This document shows, piece by piece, positions 30,120 to 39,925 of a stretch of 64,000 bases of DNA. A model generated the notes under the pieces. It worked only from the letters and a program-made list of their open reading frames with translations. It was not told the DNA's origin and searched no databases. A program made the position numbers and the translations under genes. Each line of letters starts with the position of its first letter. The stretch's first letter is position 1. The DNA comes from Corynebacterium endometrii. Lineage in GTDB: Bacteria; Actinomycetota; Actinomycetes; Mycobacteriales; Mycobacteriaceae. Location: positions 1,922,001 to 1,986,000 of the forward strand of contig NZ_CP039247.1 of assembly GCF_004795735.1 (NCBI RefSeq), given 5' to 3'.

Positions 30120-32033
30120 GTGACTGCAACCATAGCCATTGTTGGTTCTGGCCCACGCGGAATTTCCGTTCTTGAGCGTTTGGCCTCCTACTTAAACGCC
30201 ATGGAGACCATTCCGGAGCTGACAGTCCACCTCATTGATGACGCCCGCCACGGCTCGGGCAGGGTGTGGGATGCCGGGCAAACGCGGAACCTGTGCATGA
30301 ACACGCTGGCGCAGAACATGACCCTGTTCACCGAGCCGGGCGCCACCGTCGGCTCCCCGGTTTTGGAAGGCCCCACGCTTTTCGAGTGGGTGAAGCTGCT
30401 GCGCGGTGACCGCTCTGCCATCTCCACCATGAAAGTGCGCCTTTATGACTCCTACCGGCCTGACCCCAAGGTCGCCAAGGAGTTCGCGGAAGAGATCGCC
30501 ACTATCAAGGCATGGTCCCATCCCTCGCGCGCGCTGTGCGGCGCCTATTTCAACTGGGCCCTGCATGTGGCCACCATCTTGCTGCCCAGGGAGGTAACGC
30601 TGGTCCACCACTTTGCGCGCCTAGAATCCATTCAGACGGGCGCTGACCGCGATATCCTCAGCCTGTCTGATTCCTCCATTGTGGAGGCGGACGCCACCGC
30701 GTTGGCCTCCGGATGGATCTCCCCTGGGCTCAGCGATGAGGAAGAGAGGCTGGCCGCGGCGGGGCTGAACTGGATCCGCCCGGATAACCCGCTGGATCAG
30801 CCGGTCCATAAGCTCCCCGAGGGCGGGGACGTTTTAGTACGCGGCCTGGGCATGGGCTTCTTCGATGTCATGACGCTTCTCACGAAGGCCCGCGGGGGCA
30901 GGTACGAAAGGGATTCGTCGAGTTCCAGCGGGTTGAAGTACGTCCCGGCCGGCGGGGAGCCCACCTTGTATGTTGCCTCGAACCGGGGCTACCCGTTCTT
31001 GCCGAAGTCCGAATATGGCGCAATGCCTCCACGGGCCAACCTGGAGCGCTTCGAGCGCACCGCGGAGACGGTCAGGGACGCAGGCCAGATCGACTTCGCC
31101 GCGCAGCTGTGGCCCGCCATCGTCCGCGATGCATTCGCGGCGTATTACACCCGGTTAAGCGAGACGGCCCCCGGCGCCCTGCTTACCTCATTGACGGAAA
31201 TTATTGCCGCGATTGACGGCGTGGATCTAGAGGCCCGCGCGGATACGGCGGACGCTGTGGCGGTTCCCCAGGCGCTGACCCATGCCCTGGCGGAACTGAC
31301 CACCAAACCTCTAGACCTGGCGCACCTGTTCAACCCGTTGGGAGGCTTCGAAGGCGATATAGACGCCCTTACGCAACGCATCGCGGCGGGCGTGGGGGAA
31401 GACATCGTGGAGGCTGAGCGCGGGTACGCCTCCCCCGTCAAGGCGGCGCTGCGGGTGCTGTCCGAGGCGCGCCGGCCGGCCTCCATCATCGGCTCCGAGG
31501 GGCACTTCACCTGGGAATCCCGTACGGGCGCGTACGCCCAGTTCGCGGCCGTGGGACAGATGGTCGGTTCCGGCCCACCGCTGTTTCGCACCCGTGAGCT
31601 GCTCGCCTTGATTGAGGCCGGGTTCGTAAAGTTCGTGGGCCCCGGCGCAGAAGTGCTCATCGAAAAAGACGCGTTCGTTTTAAAATCCGGCGAGCGCGAG
31701 GCCCGTTCCGCGACGCTCATCGACGCGTGGATGCACCACCCAGACATTCGCATACCGGCGGATGACCTGACTCGGTCCATCCTGGATGCGGGGCGCGTCC
31801 GCCCCTTTAGGGACAATGGCCACAGCACCGGCTCCCCGGAGGTTGACCCCGCCACGCGGCTCACGGTCAATGCGGACGGCAGCCTGGATAGGCGCCTGCA
31901 CATCGTGGGCATCCCCACCTACGCGCAGCTGCCGGCCACCACCATCGCACCCATGTCCGGAACGGATTCTTTGATGCTACAGGAAACGGACAAGACCGCC
32001 CGTTCCCTGCTGGTGTCGAGCGGAGTAATCTAG
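30120..32033 (+). CDS. Large FAD/NAD(P)-binding protein of unknown function
   Basis: 637 aa. The N-terminal Rossmann motif IAIVGSGPRGISVLERL (residues 5-21) and LIDDARHGSGRVWD mark the NAD_binding_9 type of flavoprotein, related at a distance to ornithine/lysine N-hydroxylases. The long C-terminal part has no recognised signature. Such proteins are common in actinobacteria with no established reaction. The start is the GTG at 30120 with GGAAAGG upstream; the open frame to 29991 would overlap the divergent SDR. It is convergent with metB, sharing a CTAG (32030-32033) in which both genes have their TAG stop. Confidence 0.82.
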   Translation: MTATIAIVGSGPRGISVLERLASYLNAMETIPELTVHLIDDARHGSGRVWDAGQTRNLCMNTLAQNMTLFTEPGATVGSPVLEGPTLFEWVKLLRGDRSAISTMKVRLYDSYRPDPKVAKEFAEEIATIKAWSHPSRALCGAYFNWALHVATILLPREVTLVHHFARLESIQTGADRDILSLSDSSIVEADATALASGWISPGLSDEEERLAAAGLNWIRPDNPLDQPVHKLPEGGDVLVRGLGMGFFDVMTLLTKARGGRYERDSSSSSGLKYVPAGGEPTLYVASNRGYPFLPKSEYGAMPPRANLERFERTAETVRDAGQIDFAAQLWPAIVRDAFAAYYTRLSETAPGALLTSLTEIIAAIDGVDLEARADTADAVAVPQALTHALAELTTKPLDLAHLFNPLGGFEGDIDALTQRIAAGVGEDIVEAERGYASPVKAALRVLSEARRPASIIGSEGHFTWESRTGAYAQFAAVGQMVGSGPPLFRTRELLALIEAGFVKFVGPGAEVLIEKDAFVLKSGEREARSATLIDAWMHHPDIRIPADDLTRSILDAGRVRPFRDNGHSTGSPEVDPATRLTVNADGSLDRRLHIVGIPTYAQLPATTIAPMSGTDSLMLQETDKTARSLLVSSGVI

Positions 32034-33205
32034 CTACCTAGGGCGTCGAAGGCCTGTTGTAGATCCGCCAGCAAATCGTCAATGTCCTCGATGCCGATGG
32101 ACAAACGCACTAGGTCCGCCGGCGGCACTAGTTCGGAGCCCTCGGCGGAGACGTGCGTCATGGTCTGCGGGTGCTCAATTAGTGATTCCACCCCGCCTAG
32201 GGACTCCGCCAGGCAGATGAGCCTGGTATTCAGGCACAGCTGGCGCGCGTGCTCCGGGTTGGCCAAGCGGATGGAAATCATGCCGCCGAAACCCGTCATC
32301 TGCTTCGCCGCTAGTTCATGGCCCGGGTGAGAAGGCAAACCCGGGTACAAAACCTGGGCAACCTCATCGCGGGCTTGTAGGAATTCGGCAACCGCCTGGG
32401 CGTTGGCGCAGTGGCGGTCCATGCGCACTCCGAGGGTCTTGATGCCGCGCGCGGTGAGGTAGGCGTCGAACGGGGATGACACGGCGCCGACGCAGCCCTG
32501 GAAGTAGAGGAGGGAGTCGTCGGTCGAGGCGCAATTGGTCACCACCGCGCCGCCCAGCACGTCGGAGTGGCCGCCCAGGTACTTGGTGGTGGAATGCACC
32601 ACGAAATCGGCGCCGAGGTCCAAGGGCCTCTGCAGGTACGGGGTGGCAAAGGTATTGTCCACGGCCACCTTGGCATGGCCCTTGACCGCGGCGACCGCGG
32701 CGATGTCCGTAATATTAAGCGCCGGGTTGGTGGGGGTTTCCAACCAGATAAGCTTGGTGTTTTCCCGCAGCGCGGCCTCCACCGCCGCCACGTCGGTGGT
32801 ATCAACGATGGACAGCTCAACGCCCCACTGGCCCAAGTCATTGGCTATAAGGCGGTAGGTGCCACCATAGGCATCATTGCCCAAAATTATGTGATCGCCC
32901 GGGCGCAGGACGATGCGCAACAACGCGTCCGCCGCGGCCATGCCCGAGGCAAAGACCCGGGCGTGCTCAGCGCCCTCGAGGGCGGCGAGGGTCTTTTCTA
33001 ACGCTCGAACGGTGGGGTTGGCCACTCGGCCGTACTCGAAGCCGCCTCGCAGCTGGGCCAAGCCGTCCTGCGCGAAGGTGGTGGAGGCGTAGATTGGCGT
33101 GTTGATGGATCCCATGTATGAATCAGGCTCGTAGCCTGCATGGATGGCGCGGGAGCTAAACCCCTTGGCAAGCTGCTGCTTGGTTGCGTCACTAGTGCCA
33201 GTCAC
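32030..33205 (-). CDS. metB: Cystathionine gamma-synthase
   Basis: 391 aa PLP enzyme of the Cys/Met metabolism family. It joins O-acetyl- or O-succinylhomoserine with cysteine in methionine synthesis. The PLP lysine is in [11 protein letters not shown] at about residue 205. YGRVANPT and FASGMAA are the other family blocks. MetB rather than MetZ/MetY is chosen on overall similarity of style and on the position, which matches metB (cg2687) in C. glutamicum as recalled; the reaction cannot be separated from cystathionine lyase by motif alone. GTG start with GAAAGG upstream. An McbR-like operator overlaps its promoter. Confidence 0.88.
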   Translation of the reverse strand: MTGTSDATKQQLAKGFSSRAIHAGYEPDSYMGSINTPIYASTTFAQDGLAQLRGGFEYGRVANPTVRALEKTLAALEGAEHARVFASGMAAADALLRIVLRPGDHIILGNDAYGGTYRLIANDLGQWGVELSIVDTTDVAAVEAALRENTKLIWLETPTNPALNITDIAAVAAVKGHAKVAVDNTFATPYLQRPLDLGADFVVHSTTKYLGGHSDVLGGAVVTNCASTDDSLLYFQGCVGAVSSPFDAYLTARGIKTLGVRMDRHCANAQAVAEFLQARDEVAQVLYPGLPSHPGHELAAKQMTGFGGMISIRLANPEHARQLCLNTRLICLAESLGGVESLIEHPQTMTHVSAEGSELVPPADLVRLSIGIEDIDDLLADLQQAFDALGS

Positions 33206-33239
33206 GAAAAGCCTTTCTCTTATGAATCAATCTCCGCCC

Positions 33240-33259
33240 ATACTAGACCAAGCGGTCCA
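33240..33259 (-). promoter_or_regulatory. McbR-type operator overlapping the metB -10 element
   Basis: TAGAC-CAAGCG-GTCCA at 33244-33259 matches the McbR consensus TAGAC-N6-GTCTA with one mismatch. On the minus strand TAGTAT (33245-33240) is a plausible -10 that overlaps the site, 35 bases before the metB GTG. This fits repression of metB by McbR when S-adenosylhomocysteine is low. Confidence 0.65.
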
Positions 33260-33337
33260 TCATCCTTAGCGATTAGCCTTTTATATTCACCCGTCCTCCC
33301 GGGGGCGGCGGGAGATATTCGCCTAGAATCGGAAACC

Positions 33338-34390
33338 ATGAGCACTGCAACGAAAGCCCCAACTGTTGAAGATTTAAGCGAAAGCGCCTCTCAAGCCACA
33401 GATGAAGCCGTAGACGCCGTTTCGAGTTGGTGGGACAACCCGCTCACCCAGGAATGGCTGGTCCGCAAGCCCATTATGATCCTCATCATTTTGGTGATCG
33501 CCATCGTGGGCCATTGGTTCCTCTACCGCCTCATCCGCCGCATCGCCGGCGAAACCATCCGCAAGGGAGGGCTCAATAACAAAGCCATACCGCGCATCAA
33601 CCTCACCTGGGAGGGGCGCGGTCCGCGCCTTTCACGCCGGCAGCGCCAGCGGGAGGAACAGCAGCTCAAGGCCATGGACAAGGCGCGCGAGGAACGCCGC
33701 GTCTCCCGCATCGAAACCCTCGCCAGCGTGGCCCAATCCGCCGCGGGCATCTTTGTGTGGGTCTGGGCCTCGCTGGCCATCCTGTCTGAAATCGGCGTCA
33801 ACGTGGCCCCACTTATCGCCTCGGCCGGTGTTGCCGGCGTGGCGCTTGGTTTTGGCGCCCAGTCCCTGGTCAAGGACTTCCTCTCCGGCATCTTCATGCT
33901 CCTTGAGGACCAATACGGCATCGGGGACACCATCGACCTGGGCAACGGCGCCTTCGGCACGGTCGAGGAGATCTCCCTGCGCATCACCACCGTCCGCGAT
34001 ATTGACGGCGCGTTGTGGTACGTGCGCAACGGTGAAATCCTCCAGGTAGCCAACCACTCCGATGAGTATTCCGTGGCGCGCATCCAGATTCCTGTGGCCC
34101 ACGCCAACGATCAAGACGAGGTCCTCGGCGTCATCAAGGAGGGCATTGCCAGGGGCGCTCAGGACGAGGAAATCAGTGGACTACTCCTGGAGGAGCCGCA
34201 GGTTCTGGGCATTTCGGACTTCGCCGTGGATCACGTCTCCTACCGCGTGGTGGTCAATACCCTGCCGGGGCGCCACTGGGAGGTGCAGCGCGTCTTGCAG
34301 TCCGCCGCACTCGATGCCCTCAACGAACATGACATCGCCACGCCGTACCCGAAGGGCAAGGCGGCGCTGTTCAATGGCGAGGAGGAGTAA
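33338..34390 (+). CDS. Small-conductance mechanosensitive channel (MscS family)
   Basis: 350 aa. An amphipathic N-terminus is followed by TM segments at about 48-68 and 130-150, with the pore helix SAGVAGVALGFGAQSLVKDFLSG-like (GVALGFGAQSLVKDF, about 165-185), which is the MscS signature. A beta domain with IGDTIDLGNGAFGTVEEI and the C-terminal domain complete the fold. A highly charged insert (RQRQREEQQLKAMDKAREE) separates the first two helices. It gates to release solutes on hypo-osmotic shock. The ATG at 33338 is used; the frame is open from 33140, but that part overlaps metB. Confidence 0.92.
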   Translation: MSTATKAPTVEDLSESASQATDEAVDAVSSWWDNPLTQEWLVRKPIMILIILVIAIVGHWFLYRLIRRIAGETIRKGGLNNKAIPRINLTWEGRGPRLSRRQRQREEQQLKAMDKAREERRVSRIETLASVAQSAAGIFVWVWASLAILSEIGVNVAPLIASAGVAGVALGFGAQSLVKDFLSGIFMLLEDQYGIGDTIDLGNGAFGTVEEISLRITTVRDIDGALWYVRNGEILQVANHSDEYSVARIQIPVAHANDQDEVLGVIKEGIARGAQDEEISGLLLEEPQVLGISDFAVDHVSYRVVVNTLPGRHWEVQRVLQSAALDALNEHDIATPYPKGKAALFNGEEE

Positions 34391-34392
34391 GC

Positions 34393-34809
34393 ATGCAGAT
34401 TGACCGCGGTAAACCAGTCAATGTTTTCGAAGAGGTTGGCGGGTGGCCGACCTTTGAAAAACTCGTCGCGGGGTTCTATCAGCGCGTTTCCTCCGACGAC
34501 ATCCTAGGCCCCATGTATCCCGAGGATGATATGGACGGCGCCAGGGATCGCCTCACCTGGTTCTTGGGCCAGTATTGGGGCGGCCCCCAGCTCTTTACCG
34601 CCGAGCGCGGTCATCCAGCGCTGCGGATGCGGCACGCCCGCTTCACCATCGACGACGCGGCCGCCAAGCGCTGGCTGAAGCTGATGGGCGAGTCACTCGA
34701 TGAGATCGACGAGGAGACCATCGCCCCGGCCTATCGCGCCATTATGTGGGAGCACATGGAGCGCGTGGCGAACATGCTCATCAACCACAACCCGGCGTTC
34801 CACCAATAG
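34393..34809 (+). CDS. glbO: Truncated hemoglobin, group II (GlbO)
   Basis: 138 aa. A 2-on-2 globin that binds oxygen through heme. The group II pattern is clear: FYQRVSSDDIL and PMYPEDDMDGARDRL, FLGQYWGG, the proximal His in LRMRHARFTID (about residue 77), and the G8 Trp in KRWLKLM. Its ATG starts 2 bases after the mscS stop, with GGAG inside the end of that gene, so the two are coupled. Group II globins are linked to oxygen supply for respiratory enzymes in mycobacteria. Confidence 0.94.
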   Translation: MQIDRGKPVNVFEEVGGWPTFEKLVAGFYQRVSSDDILGPMYPEDDMDGARDRLTWFLGQYWGGPQLFTAERGHPALRMRHARFTIDDAAAKRWLKLMGESLDEIDEETIAPAYRAIMWEHMERVANMLINHNPAFHQ

Positions 34810-34837
34810 GGCGGGGCCGCGTGGCGCGAATGCTGGG

Positions 34838-35929
34838 CTAATCCCGCCAGCCGAAGGCCGCGCGAACCGGCTCAGAGACCAGCTCGCCGCCGCGCGTCAT
34901 GACGCCCGGGGCCAGGCCCGGGAAGCGCCCGATGGCCCCCTCAACGCCCTGGGCGGCCACCGCGCGGATATACGGCAGGGTGACGGAGTTGAGCGCGCGG
35001 GTGGAGGTATTGGCCACGGCGCCCGGCATATTGGCCACGCAGTAAAAGAGCGTGTCGTGGACCTTGTAGGTCGGCTCATCATGGGTGGTCTTGTGCGAAT
35101 TCTCAAAGCAGCCGCCCTGGTCGATGGCCACATCCACTAGGACCGCACCCTTCCTCATGCGCTTGACCATGTCCTCGGTGACCAGCTTTGGGGCCTTGGC
35201 GCCGGCCACCAAGACCGCGCCGATGACCAGATCCGCCTGAGTGACCTCCGCTTCCAGCGTGGCCGGGTCCGAAATCTGGGTGCGCACGCGCCCCTGGTAC
35301 TGCTCATCGAATGAGGCGAGCACGTGGGGGTCGAGGTCCAGCACGGTGACCTCGGCGCGCAGGCCCGTGGCCATGGCCACCGCGGAAGCCCCCACGGCGC
35401 CACCGCCGATGACCACCACGCGGGCCGGTTTGGTACCCGGCACTCCGGATGGCAACACGCCGCAGCCGCCTTGGGTGGACAGCATGTGGTGGGAGCCTTC
35501 TATCACGGCCAAGCGGCCGGCGACCTGCGACATGGGAGTTAGCAGGGGAAGGCTGCCGCGCGGATCCGTCACCGTCTCGTAGGCAAGGGATGTGACCCCG
35601 GAGTCCACCAACGCCTGCGTCAGCGGCCTGGACGCGGCGAGGTGAAGGTAGGTAAAGAGAATCAGGTCCGGGCGCAGGAAACCATATTCCTCGGCTAGGG
35701 GTTCTTTCACCTTGAGCAGCAGTTCCGCCTCGGCCCAGGTTTCCTCCGCGGAGGCCAGAACGTGGGCGCCGGCGGCCTCATAGTCTGAGTCTTCAAAGCT
35801 GGCGCCGAGTCCGGCCCCGGACTGGACGTAGACCTCGTGGCCGTCGGCGATGAGGGTCGCGGCCGAAGATGGGGTCAGCGCAACACGGTTCTCATTGTTC
35901 ATGATTTCCGCGGGTACCGCGATTTTCAT
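34838..35929 (-). CDS. ald: Alanine dehydrogenase
   Basis: 363 aa, NAD-dependent, interconverts L-alanine with pyruvate and ammonia. Substrate-binding blocks at the N-terminus are NENRVALTP and LLLKVKEPL. The catalytic His is in YLHLAASR, the Rossmann motif is [17 protein letters not shown], and [14 protein letters not shown] is conserved. The ATG at 35929 has AGGAG eight bases upstream; the frame runs open to 36004. Convergent with glbO, leaving 28 bases between stops. Confidence 0.93.
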   Translation of the reverse strand: MKIAVPAEIMNNENRVALTPSSAATLIADGHEVYVQSGAGLGASFEDSDYEAAGAHVLASAEETWAEAELLLKVKEPLAEEYGFLRPDLILFTYLHLAASRPLTQALVDSGVTSLAYETVTDPRGSLPLLTPMSQVAGRLAVIEGSHHMLSTQGGCGVLPSGVPGTKPARVVVIGGGAVGASAVAMATGLRAEVTVLDLDPHVLASFDEQYQGRVRTQISDPATLEAEVTQADLVIGAVLVAGAKAPKLVTEDMVKRMRKGAVLVDVAIDQGGCFENSHKTTHDEPTYKVHDTLFYCVANMPGAVANTSTRALNSVTLPYIRAVAAQGVEGAIGRFPGLAPGVMTRGGELVSEPVRAAFGWRD

Positions 35930-36073
35930 GTCACACTCCTTCGCGTAAATGATGTGGGCCACACCACGATAACGCGGAAATGACTTTCGCGCCGCGGGAC
36001 GCACAAACCCAGCGACCCTTAAGGCGCCCGGCCCGCAGGCGCCCGAAGTCCCATCTACCCGCTGCTTTTAGCG

Positions 36074-36763
36074 CTAGAACAGGGACAGCCCCGAGGACCG
36101 GTAGATGGTGCCAAAAGGTGCATCGACGCGCAGCCAGCGCCCGCGCCTGGCCACGCGCAGGTGGCGCGGGATATCCAGCGGCGCGGAAAAGCGCGGGATA
36201 AGCCCCAGAGAGGTACACGCGAAGATCACGCGCATGGGCACGTCGGCGCTGGCCCCGGAATCCTCATTGGTCACCGTGATGACGGTCTGGTTCAGCAGGC
36301 TGGCCGGCGGGCCCAGCGGCCCTGAGAACTGGCGGGCTAGCGCCTGGCCCTGGTCGGCCAGTTGGCGGACCACGTCCACGGGAACGATGTCTATTTGCTC
36401 AAAACCCTGGGCCGGCGGCAGAGCGCCCGGCCAGGATGGGTCCCGGGCGGGCCCCAGGTCCAGGGTGACGGGAATGGGCGCGCCGGAGTCCTTTTCCCCC
36501 TCAGCGGCATCCTCCAGCGCCGAATTCTCCTGGAGCGCGCCGAGCGTGGCCTGGGCGGAGACCACCGCGCCATCGCGCGAGGCTTGGCCCCGCACGCGGC
36601 GGGAGGCCACCACCTCGAAAGGCGTGGTGACGAAGACGTCCACCCCCTGCTCGTCGATCTGCCGCAAGCGCGCGGAGGCGGTTGCGTCCAGCCCCACCGC
36701 GCGTGCAAGAAGGGCCTGGAGTCCAGGTCCTCCCCCGTCGATCCGGAGGGATTCATTAACCAT
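36074..36763 (-). CDS. Conserved hypothetical protein
   Basis: 229 aa. No signal peptide or membrane helix. An N-terminal alpha-rich part with RLRQIDEQGVDVFVTTPFEVVASRRVRG is followed by a middle of low complexity and a C-terminal basic segment (RHLRVARRGRWLRVDAPFG). I do not recognise the family. It lies 47 bases downstream of the thioesterase gene on the same strand and may belong to the ettA-thioesterase unit. Confidence 0.7.
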   Translation of the reverse strand: MVNESLRIDGGGPGLQALLARAVGLDATASARLRQIDEQGVDVFVTTPFEVVASRRVRGQASRDGAVVSAQATLGALQENSALEDAAEGEKDSGAPIPVTLDLGPARDPSWPGALPPAQGFEQIDIVPVDVVRQLADQGQALARQFSGPLGPPASLLNQTVITVTNEDSGASADVPMRVIFACTSLGLIPRFSAPLDIPRHLRVARRGRWLRVDAPFGTIYRSSGLSLF

Positions 36764-36810
36764 GGCTTCCAGGCCCTTTCTTTAGTTTGGGTATGAGACG
36801 GAGAAATCCT

Positions 36811-37266
36811 TTAGAGGATGTCCCCGAGGCCGGAGTCCGCCTCGGTGGCGGCGTCCGTTTCATCGGCGTCGATGAGGATGGCTTTTTCCTCATCGGTCAG
36901 TGGACGCGGCTTCTGGGTCTTCACGTCTACCGCCACCTGCACGCACTCAACCACACAGGCCACGCTGCCGTGCTTGTCCTTGATTTCCTGGCGGGTGACG
37001 AAGGACGTGTTGCCGATCTCCACGACCTGGCTGTCCACCTGCAGCTCCGTAGTACCCTCAGGCTCCACTGGCTTGCGGAAATCAATGTCCAGGTGGCGAA
37101 CGAAGGCCGCGAATTCCCTGCCCTGGGAGAAGAAATTGTGCTCCGCCCACGCCAGGCGGGCCTCCTGGGCAATCTCGACGTAGTTGGCATTCATCAGGTG
37201 GCCGTAGCGGTCAAAGTCCGCCCAGCGGACGGCCACGCGATGGGTGTGGATAGCCGATTGAGTCAT
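36811..37266 (-). CDS. Acyl-CoA thioesterase (hot-dog fold, 4HBT type)
   Basis: 151 aa. The catalytic Asp is in RWADFDRYGHLMNANY (about residue 17), the typical 4HBT/YbgC motif, followed by the long central helix EIAQEARLAW. It hydrolyses acyl-CoA; chain preference is not visible. The ATG has AAGGAG upstream and starts 9 bases after the ettA stop, so the two genes are co-transcribed. The C-terminal 20 residues are acidic and unusual but need not be functional. Confidence 0.88.
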   Translation of the reverse strand: MTQSAIHTHRVAVRWADFDRYGHLMNANYVEIAQEARLAWAEHNFFSQGREFAAFVRHLDIDFRKPVEPEGTTELQVDSQVVEIGNTSFVTRQEIKDKHGSVACVVECVQVAVDVKTQKPRPLTDEEKAILIDADETDAATEADSGLGDIL

Positions 37267-37275
37267 GCGTACTCC

Positions 37276-38946
<1,671 letters not shown>

Positions 38947-39024
38947 GATTCCCCTTTTTTCTTAGGTAGTGGGTGTAAAGCTTTTTATCACTACAGAGGG
39001 TACATCATTGGCGCTGGCGAGGGT

Positions 39025-39735
39025 TTACACCATAGCTTTCTCCTTGGATTTATCTACCTGCGCGGCCCCACCGCCCAGATCCAGCCCGGCGCGGGCGTCA
39101 TGGCTGCGCTTGCGGTCTTCAAAGCTTGGGCGTCCGGTCTCGCCGCGCAGCGCGGGCGGAAGGTCGTCTTCCCGCGGCTCCGGCGCGGCTCCTTCCGCCG
39201 CCTGGTTGCCCTCGTTTGCGGATTGACCGTAGTGGTCCTCATCGATGGGGCAATCATTATCCGAGCTATCGAATCCCGGATCGTCGATGCCCGCCTCATT
39301 GTGGATGGAATCATTCTTCTTAGAGGCCACGGCGTAACGATTGAGATCTAGGCCCAGGAAATTGGCGCGCATGATGGTACGGGATTGGTTTTGGCCCTGG
39401 CCGTCCGCCCACATGTTGGTCATTAGCGAACCCACCGCGATGACGGGCATGCCTTTGCTCAGTGATTTGCGTACGTTGATGCCGAACTGTCCCCAGACCT
39501 CAACGTCCATAAACAACAGGTCGATGTCCTTCCACGACTCTGTATTGCCGTTGTTCGGCGTTGAATTCTGGGTGGTCTGCGCGGGCTGGTCCTCGGATGG
39601 ATTTGCCGGCTTGAGGTCGCGGACCCTACGCGATGAGGCGACGCGGACCACGGTTTTGATCTGCCCGCTCCTGAGCCTGATGGTCCGCGGGTCCTGGGTG
39701 AGGTGGCCGGTGATGGTGATTGGATGCTGTGACAT
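39025..39735 (-). CDS. Single-stranded DNA-binding protein-like protein
   Basis: 236 aa. The N-terminal OB-fold (about 1-130) shows ITGHLTQDPRTIRL at the start, WKDIDLLFMDVEVWGQFGINV, and LSKGMPVIAVGSL, all typical of SSB. The acidic C-terminal half is long, but the usual DDDIPF tip is absent: the protein ends in basic residues (KSKEKAMV). It therefore looks like a second, accessory SSB as found in other corynebacteria, rather than the replication SSB next to rpsF. A palindrome with DnaA boxes lies just upstream. Confidence 0.8.
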   Translation of the reverse strand: MSQHPITITGHLTQDPRTIRLRSGQIKTVVRVASSRRVRDLKPANPSEDQPAQTTQNSTPNNGNTESWKDIDLLFMDVEVWGQFGINVRKSLSKGMPVIAVGSLMTNMWADGQGQNQSRTIMRANFLGLDLNRYAVASKKNDSIHNEAGIDDPGFDSSDNDCPIDEDHYGQSANEGNQAAEGAAPEPREDDLPPALRGETGRPSFEDRKRSHDARAGLDLGGGAAQVDKSKEKAMV

Positions 39736-39834
39736 GGATTTCCCCCGTGTAGGTAGATGTAAATGTAGCCGCTTTTTGGGCTACACCCGCATCTTGGCCA
39801 CGTCATTCGGCCCCGGCAACGCTGCACAGCGCGC

Positions 39835-39884
39835 CTGTGGATAACGCCCGCCCCTACCCCCGCACGGGTGGGCGTTATCCACAG
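39835..39884. repeat. Palindrome with DnaA boxes as arms, upstream of the ssb-like gene
   Basis: Perfect 15-bp arms CTGTGGATAACGCCC (39835-39849) and GGGCGTTATCCACAG (39870-39884), with a 20-base C-rich loop. Each arm contains TTATCCACA, the classic DnaA box, in inverted orientation. It lies in the 190-base gap between the CopD-CtaG stop and the ssb-like start. It could be a DnaA-binding control site, a hairpin terminator, or both. The gap has no AT-rich unwinding element. Confidence 0.65.
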
Positions 39885-39925
39885 TTTCGGACGCGGCGTT
39901 GGGGCGCCGGGAACCGCTGAGGCGC

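Noticed and set aside
39736..39925. Considered an origin of replication because of paired DnaA boxes
   Set aside because: Only two boxes, no AT-rich unwinding element, no dnaA, dnaN or parAB next to it. Listed as a DnaA-box palindrome instead.
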